A stretch of 8,406 nt of DNA from Lachnospiraceae bacterium UBA3386 (GTDB lineage Bacteria > Bacillota > Clostridia > Lachnospirales > Lachnospiraceae), in NCBI GenBank assembly GCA_002358875.1, contig DEPS01000201.1, positions 35,651-44,056 on the forward strand, given 5' to 3'. The position numbers and the translations under genes are program-made. Every line of letters starts with the position of its first letter. The first letter of the stretch is position 1. The notes beneath the pieces were generated by a model. The model was not told the origin of the DNA. It saw only the letters and a program-made list of their open reading frames with translations, and ran no database searches. Of the stretch, positions 5,749 through 8,406 are shown piece after piece.

Positions 5749-7492
5749 ATCCACTGCCCTCGCTTTCCACCGCGTCCCTCGCAGCCTGCCCATCTCCTGA
5801 AATCCCTTCTGCAGGAGCCTTTGCATCTTTTGCCGCGCGTAAGCTGTCAGCCGTCTGCCTGCTGCCTGAGAAACCTTCCGCCGGAACATCTGAGCCTCCC
5901 GCCGCACGTAAGCTGTCTGCCTCCTGCGCGTCTTTTCTTTCGAGTTCCTCTCTGGCCTTTTTCCTCCGGGATCCTCCGAGCTCTGTCATCATCATCCCAA
6001 CCTCGTTTTTATTGGCAGTTCTTCCGTCAAGGATACCGCTCACGCGTCCGCCGCACAGAACCAGGATGCGGTCCGAGAGCTCTAAAAGAACGTCAAGGTC
6101 CTCTCCTACATAGACGACGGCAACACCATTCTCCTTCTGCTTGTTCAGAAGATCATAAATCGTGTAGGAGGAATTAATATCCAGTCCCCGGACAGCATAA
6201 GCCGTCAGAAGTACCTTGGGGGAAGAGGCGATCTCACGCCCGACCAGGATCTTCTGCACGTTGCCGCCGGAAAGACGGCGCACCGGAATCGATAAGCCCG
6301 GCGTATTGACATCAAGTTCCTCCACGACCTTTTCTGCCAGATCATGCGGATTTTTTCTGTTTGTAAAAAAGGAAGGGCCGTCCCGGAAGGACCTGAGCAT
6401 CATATTCTCTGACAGATCCATGTTCCCGACCAGTCCCATGCCCAGTCGGTCCTCCGGCACGAAAGACAGGGCGACACCCATTCTCTGAATCTCGAGAGGT
6501 CCCCTGCCGACCAGTTCCTCCTTCTTCCCGTCATCCGTGACATACGTGATGCTTCCGGATTCCACTCTCTGCAGGCCTGCAATGGACTCCAGAAGCTCCT
6601 TCTGGCCGCTTCCTGAAATGCCTGCAATACCCAGGATCTCTCCCGCCCTGATATCGAAATATACATGATCAAGGCGCAGGACACCGTCCGAAGAAGTCAC
6701 GGTCAGGCCCTTTACTTCAATGCGGGTTTTGGGATCCTTCGGCTCCGGGCGCTGAATGTTTAGGGACACAGCATGGCCCACCATCATATTCGTCATCTCC
6801 TGGGGGTTGGTGTCCTTTGTCATCATTTCACCTATATAAGCGCCTTTTCTAAGAACGGCTACGCGGTCAGACAGTTCCTGTACCTCGTGAAGCTTATGGG
6901 TGATGATGATGACCGCCTTTCCGTCAGCCCTCATGTTCCGGAGGACTGCGAAAAGTTTTTCCGTCTCCTGCGGAGTAAGAACAGCCGTAGGCTCATCCAG
7001 GATCAGTATATTCGCTCCCCTGTACAGGGCTTTGACAATTTCCACCGTCTGTTTCTGGGAGACTGACATCTGGTATATCTTTTTCTCCGGATCGATCTGA
7101 AATCCGTAAGTCTCGCAGATGCTCCGGATACGGGCGGATGCCGCAGCCCTGTCCAGCCTGCCCTTTTCGTTCAGTCCAAGAATGATATTTTCTGTCGCTG
7201 TAAAAACGTCAACGAGCTTGAAATGCTGATGGATCATACCGATTCCGTAACGGAAGGCATCTTTCGGAGAACGGATCGTGACTTCCTCTCCGTCAATGAA
7301 GATCTGACCCTCATCGGGATAATAAATGCCCGAAAGCATGTTCATCAGTGTGGTCTTTCCGCTGCCGTTTTCTCCCAGCAGCGCCAGGATCTCGCCTTTT
7401 CGAATATCAAGATCCACGTGGTCATTGGCTACCACCTGGCCAAAAACCTTGGTGATACCCCGCAGGGATACGGCAGGTGTATTATTATCCAA
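5738..7492 (-). CDS. nupO: Nucleoside-type ABC importer ATPase with two nucleotide-binding domains (NupO/YufO-like)
   Basis: This ATPase energises the importer from the cytoplasm and has two fused ABC domains (COG3845). Residues below count from TTG at 7492. Domain 1 has Walker A GENGSGKT (40-47), a divergent signature MSVSQKQ (142-148), Walker B ILILDEP (162-168) and switch His199. Domain 2 has a degenerate Walker A GISGSGQKE (291-299), as is usual in this family, and a good signature LSGGNVQK (407-414). Its Walker B region reads VLLTAYAVRGLD (427-438) and lacks the usual QPT and acidic residue. A hydrophilic tail (about 508-584) carries two 23-residue repeats. The TTG at 7492 is preferred because AGGGGAGG (7506-7499) lies 6 nt upstream and homology begins just after it. 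An alternative TTG at 7537 with a weaker GGAG would give 599 residues. The stop overlaps the likely permease P start. Confidence 0.9.
   Translation of the reverse strand: MDNNTPAVSLRGITKVFGQVVANDHVDLDIRKGEILALLGENGSGKTTLMNMLSGIYYPDEGQIFIDGEEVTIRSPKDAFRYGIGMIHQHFKLVDVFTATENIILGLNEKGRLDRAAASARIRSICETYGFQIDPEKKIYQMSVSQKQTVEIVKALYRGANILILDEPTAVLTPQETEKLFAVLRNMRADGKAVIIITHKLHEVQELSDRVAVLRKGAYIGEMMTKDTNPQEMTNMMVGHAVSLNIQRPEPKDPKTRIEVKGLTVTSSDGVLRLDHVYFDIRAGEILGIAGISGSGQKELLESIAGLQRVESGSITYVTDDGKKEELVGRGPLEIQRMGVALSFVPEDRLGMGLVGNMDLSENMMLRSFRDGPSFFTNRKNPHDLAEKVVEELDVNTPGLSIPVRRLSGGNVQKILVGREIASSPKVLLTAYAVRGLDINSSYTIYDLLNKQKENGVAVVYVGEDLDVLLELSDRILVLCGGRVSGILDGRTANKNEVGMMMTELGGSRRKKAREELERKDAQEADSLRAAGGSDVPAEGFSGSRQTADSLRAAKDAKAPAEGISGDGQAARDAVESEGSGFAG
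5783..5920. repeat. Two 69-bp repeats encoding the ATPase C-terminal tail
   Basis: The minus-strand segments 5920-5852 and 5851-5783 encode two adjoining 23-residue units. Both begin ADSLRAA, have PAEG in the middle and end in a Gly/Ser-Gln stretch. DNA identity is highest in the part encoding SLRAA, where plus-strand gccgcacgtaagctgtc and gccgcgcgtaagctgtc differ at one base. The repeat lies beyond the second ATP-binding domain and, in another frame, within the doubtful upstream extension of permease P. Confidence 0.75.
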
Positions 7493-7579
7493 TATTCTCC
7501 TCCCCTCAGGCGCATGATCCTGCGCGTAAAGAAACAATATGCTCTCCGGTCAGAGTTATGCCTCCCAAAGAACACAACA

Positions 7580-7614
7580 AGGCTGCCACATGGTTGAAAA
7601 ACATGTGACAGCCT
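7580..7614 (-). promoter_or_regulatory. Intercistronic hairpin between binding-protein and ATPase genes
   Basis: A 13-bp stem (7580-7592 with 7602-7614) encloses a 9-nt loop. The single imperfect position (7587/7608) is a C-A mismatch on the plus strand but a G-U pair in minus-strand RNA, which fits a structure working in the operon transcript. A T/G-rich stretch follows rather than a clean T-run, so it may be a leaky terminator or an mRNA-end stabiliser that keeps binding-protein mRNA above ATPase and permease mRNA. Confidence 0.55.
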
Positions 7615-7622
7615 CTGTTCTG

Positions 7623-7658
7623 GACGCCCGGACCGCTGTCCTTTTGTTTGTGGGCGTC
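7623..7658 (-). promoter_or_regulatory. Second intercistronic stem just after the binding-protein stop
   Basis: gacgccc (7623-7629) pairs with gggcgtc (7652-7658). Inside this, ggac (7630-7633) pairs with gtcc (7638-7641), leaving an internal bulge. The stem begins only 8 bases beyond the stop at 7667 and precedes the hairpin at 7580-7614, so the gap holds two consecutive structures. It probably marks a 3'-end or processing site of the binding-protein message; this is inference. Confidence 0.4.
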
Positions 7659-7666
7659 AGCTTTTC

Positions 7667-8406
7667 TTAATATCTTTCATCCAGAAGCGTGATTCCGTCG
7701 ATTCGAAGATCGAAGTAAGGTGCGCTGCGATATACGGACTCATGGAAATAGCCATCAGAGATTACCTCTGTTTCGTGCTCGTATTTAGCATCCGTATCAA
7801 CATCCGCCTTATAAGAATCGAGGTTCTTGCCGTCAACCGTAAATGTGGAGGTATCAAAAACATACAGTTCATCATTTTCCAGCTTCTCCCTGATCTCATC
7901 GATCTTTTCCTGCGTGCCTGGTGCCGCAGCCTGTCCGATCTCTGTCAGGACAACAGAACCGGTGCTGATATTGCCCGTATAGTCAACATCGATCTCTTCA
8001 CCTGCTCCTGCAGCCATGATGGCATAGATATAATAAGGTTTCCAGTCGATCCTGGAGGACACGATGAAGGTGTTAGGGCAGGCGGAAGCTGTAGAGCCGT
8101 TATAGGAGACATTGGGGACACCGGCAGTCTCGCAGGCTGTAGGAGCACCCATGGAATCCGCGTGCTGGCTGATCAGGACACAGCCGTCGTTGATCAGAGT
8201 ATTGGCGGCTTCCTTCTCAGCAGTCTCGTCATACCAGGAACCGGTAAAGGTAACTTCCATGGTCGCGGAAGGACAGATGGAACGTGCGCCGAGGAAGAAG
8301 GATGTATAACCGGAAATAACCTCAGCATAGGTAAATGCTCCGATATAACCGATCTTGGCTTCTTCAGCCTTGATCTTGCCGGATTCGATCATCTCGTTGA
8401 GCTTCA
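7667..8406 (-). CDS. nupN: BMP-family (PnrA-like) ABC importer substrate-binding lipoprotein (C-terminal part)
   Basis: The frame is open to the right edge and continues before the ATG at 8392 (K-L-N-E precede it), so the true start and any lipoprotein signal are outside the window. About 245 residues remain of an expected 350-400. Family features include KIGYIGAFTYAEVISGY (13-29 counted from that internal Met), FTGSWYDETAEKEAANTLINDG (49-70), and ISQHADSMGAPTACETAG (74-91), which belongs to the ligand pocket of BMP proteins. The C-terminal part has EKIDEIREKLENDELYVFDTS, the usual penultimate helix and strand. Relatives bind purine nucleosides outside the membrane and deliver them to the permeases. 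Four cysteines (40, 71, 87, 105) in a predicted extracytoplasmic domain might form disulfides. It is the first gene of the importer operon seen here and is followed by two hairpins. Confidence 0.88.
   Translation of the reverse strand, partial: KLNEMIESGKIKAEEAKIGYIGAFTYAEVISGYTSFFLGARSICPSATMEVTFTGSWYDETAEKEAANTLINDGCVLISQHADSMGAPTACETAGVPNVSYNGSTASACPNTFIVSSRIDWKPYYIYAIMAAGAGEEIDVDYTGNISTGSVVLTEIGQAAAPGTQEKIDEIREKLENDELYVFDTSTFTVDGKNLDSYKADVDTDAKYEHETEVISDGYFHESVYRSAPYFDLRIDGITLLDERY

Noticed and set aside
5821..6177. Plus-strand open frame opposite the ATPase tail
   Set aside because: Low-complexity Pro/Ser/Leu/Arg sequence reflecting the GC-rich repeats of the tail; no start signal or motif.

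Overview
The window looks like ordinary chromosome from a gut-type Clostridia, most likely a Lachnospiraceae member. That assignment is inference. It rests on a surface-protein N-terminus with the 'ALILPAITME' anchor and His/Cys motifs common in that family, on a Firmicutes-type MurT, on a B. subtilis NupNOPQ-like transporter, and on strong AGGAGG-type ribosome binding sites. There is no sign of a phage, transposon, CRISPR array, tRNA or rRNA.

Layout from left to right. (1) Bases 1-626, minus strand: the first ~208 residues of a large acidic surface protein that runs off the left edge. (2) Bases 627-1023: an AT-rich intergenic region with a candidate promoter for that gene, a perfect 15-bp tandem duplication and a weak hairpin. 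(3) Bases 1024-1485, minus: a small divergent-PAP2 (DUF212/YuiD-like) membrane protein. (4) Bases 1741-3150, plus, divergent from it: MurT, the Mur-ligase-like subunit of lipid II isoglutaminyl synthase, with an extended -10 promoter. Its usual partner gatD is not next to it. (5) Bases 3151-3437: a convergent intergenic region with a 17-bp x3 tandem repeat, a strong intrinsic terminator and a second large inverted repeat. (6) Bases 3438-8406, minus: a BMP-family nucleoside-type ABC importer in the order substrate-binding lipoprotein (5' end off the right edge), ATPase with two nucleotide-binding domains, permease P, permease Q.

The importer genes form one operon read right to left. The lipoprotein should bind the ligand outside the cell, the two permeases form the channel, and the double ATPase powers it. 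A 174-bp gap with two hairpins separates the lipoprotein gene from the ATPase gene, a usual place to set binding protein above transporter. The permease genes are translationally coupled (8-bp overlap), and the ATPase stop overlaps the likely permease P start.

The most unusual feature is that the ATPase and permease P both end in long, hydrophilic, Ala/Ser/Glu/Lys-rich tails built from imperfect tandem repeats (23 aa x2 and 13 aa x3). The ATPase's second nucleotide-binding site is also degenerate at Walker B. I found no clear new multi-gene system; the remaining points are gene-level or regulatory.
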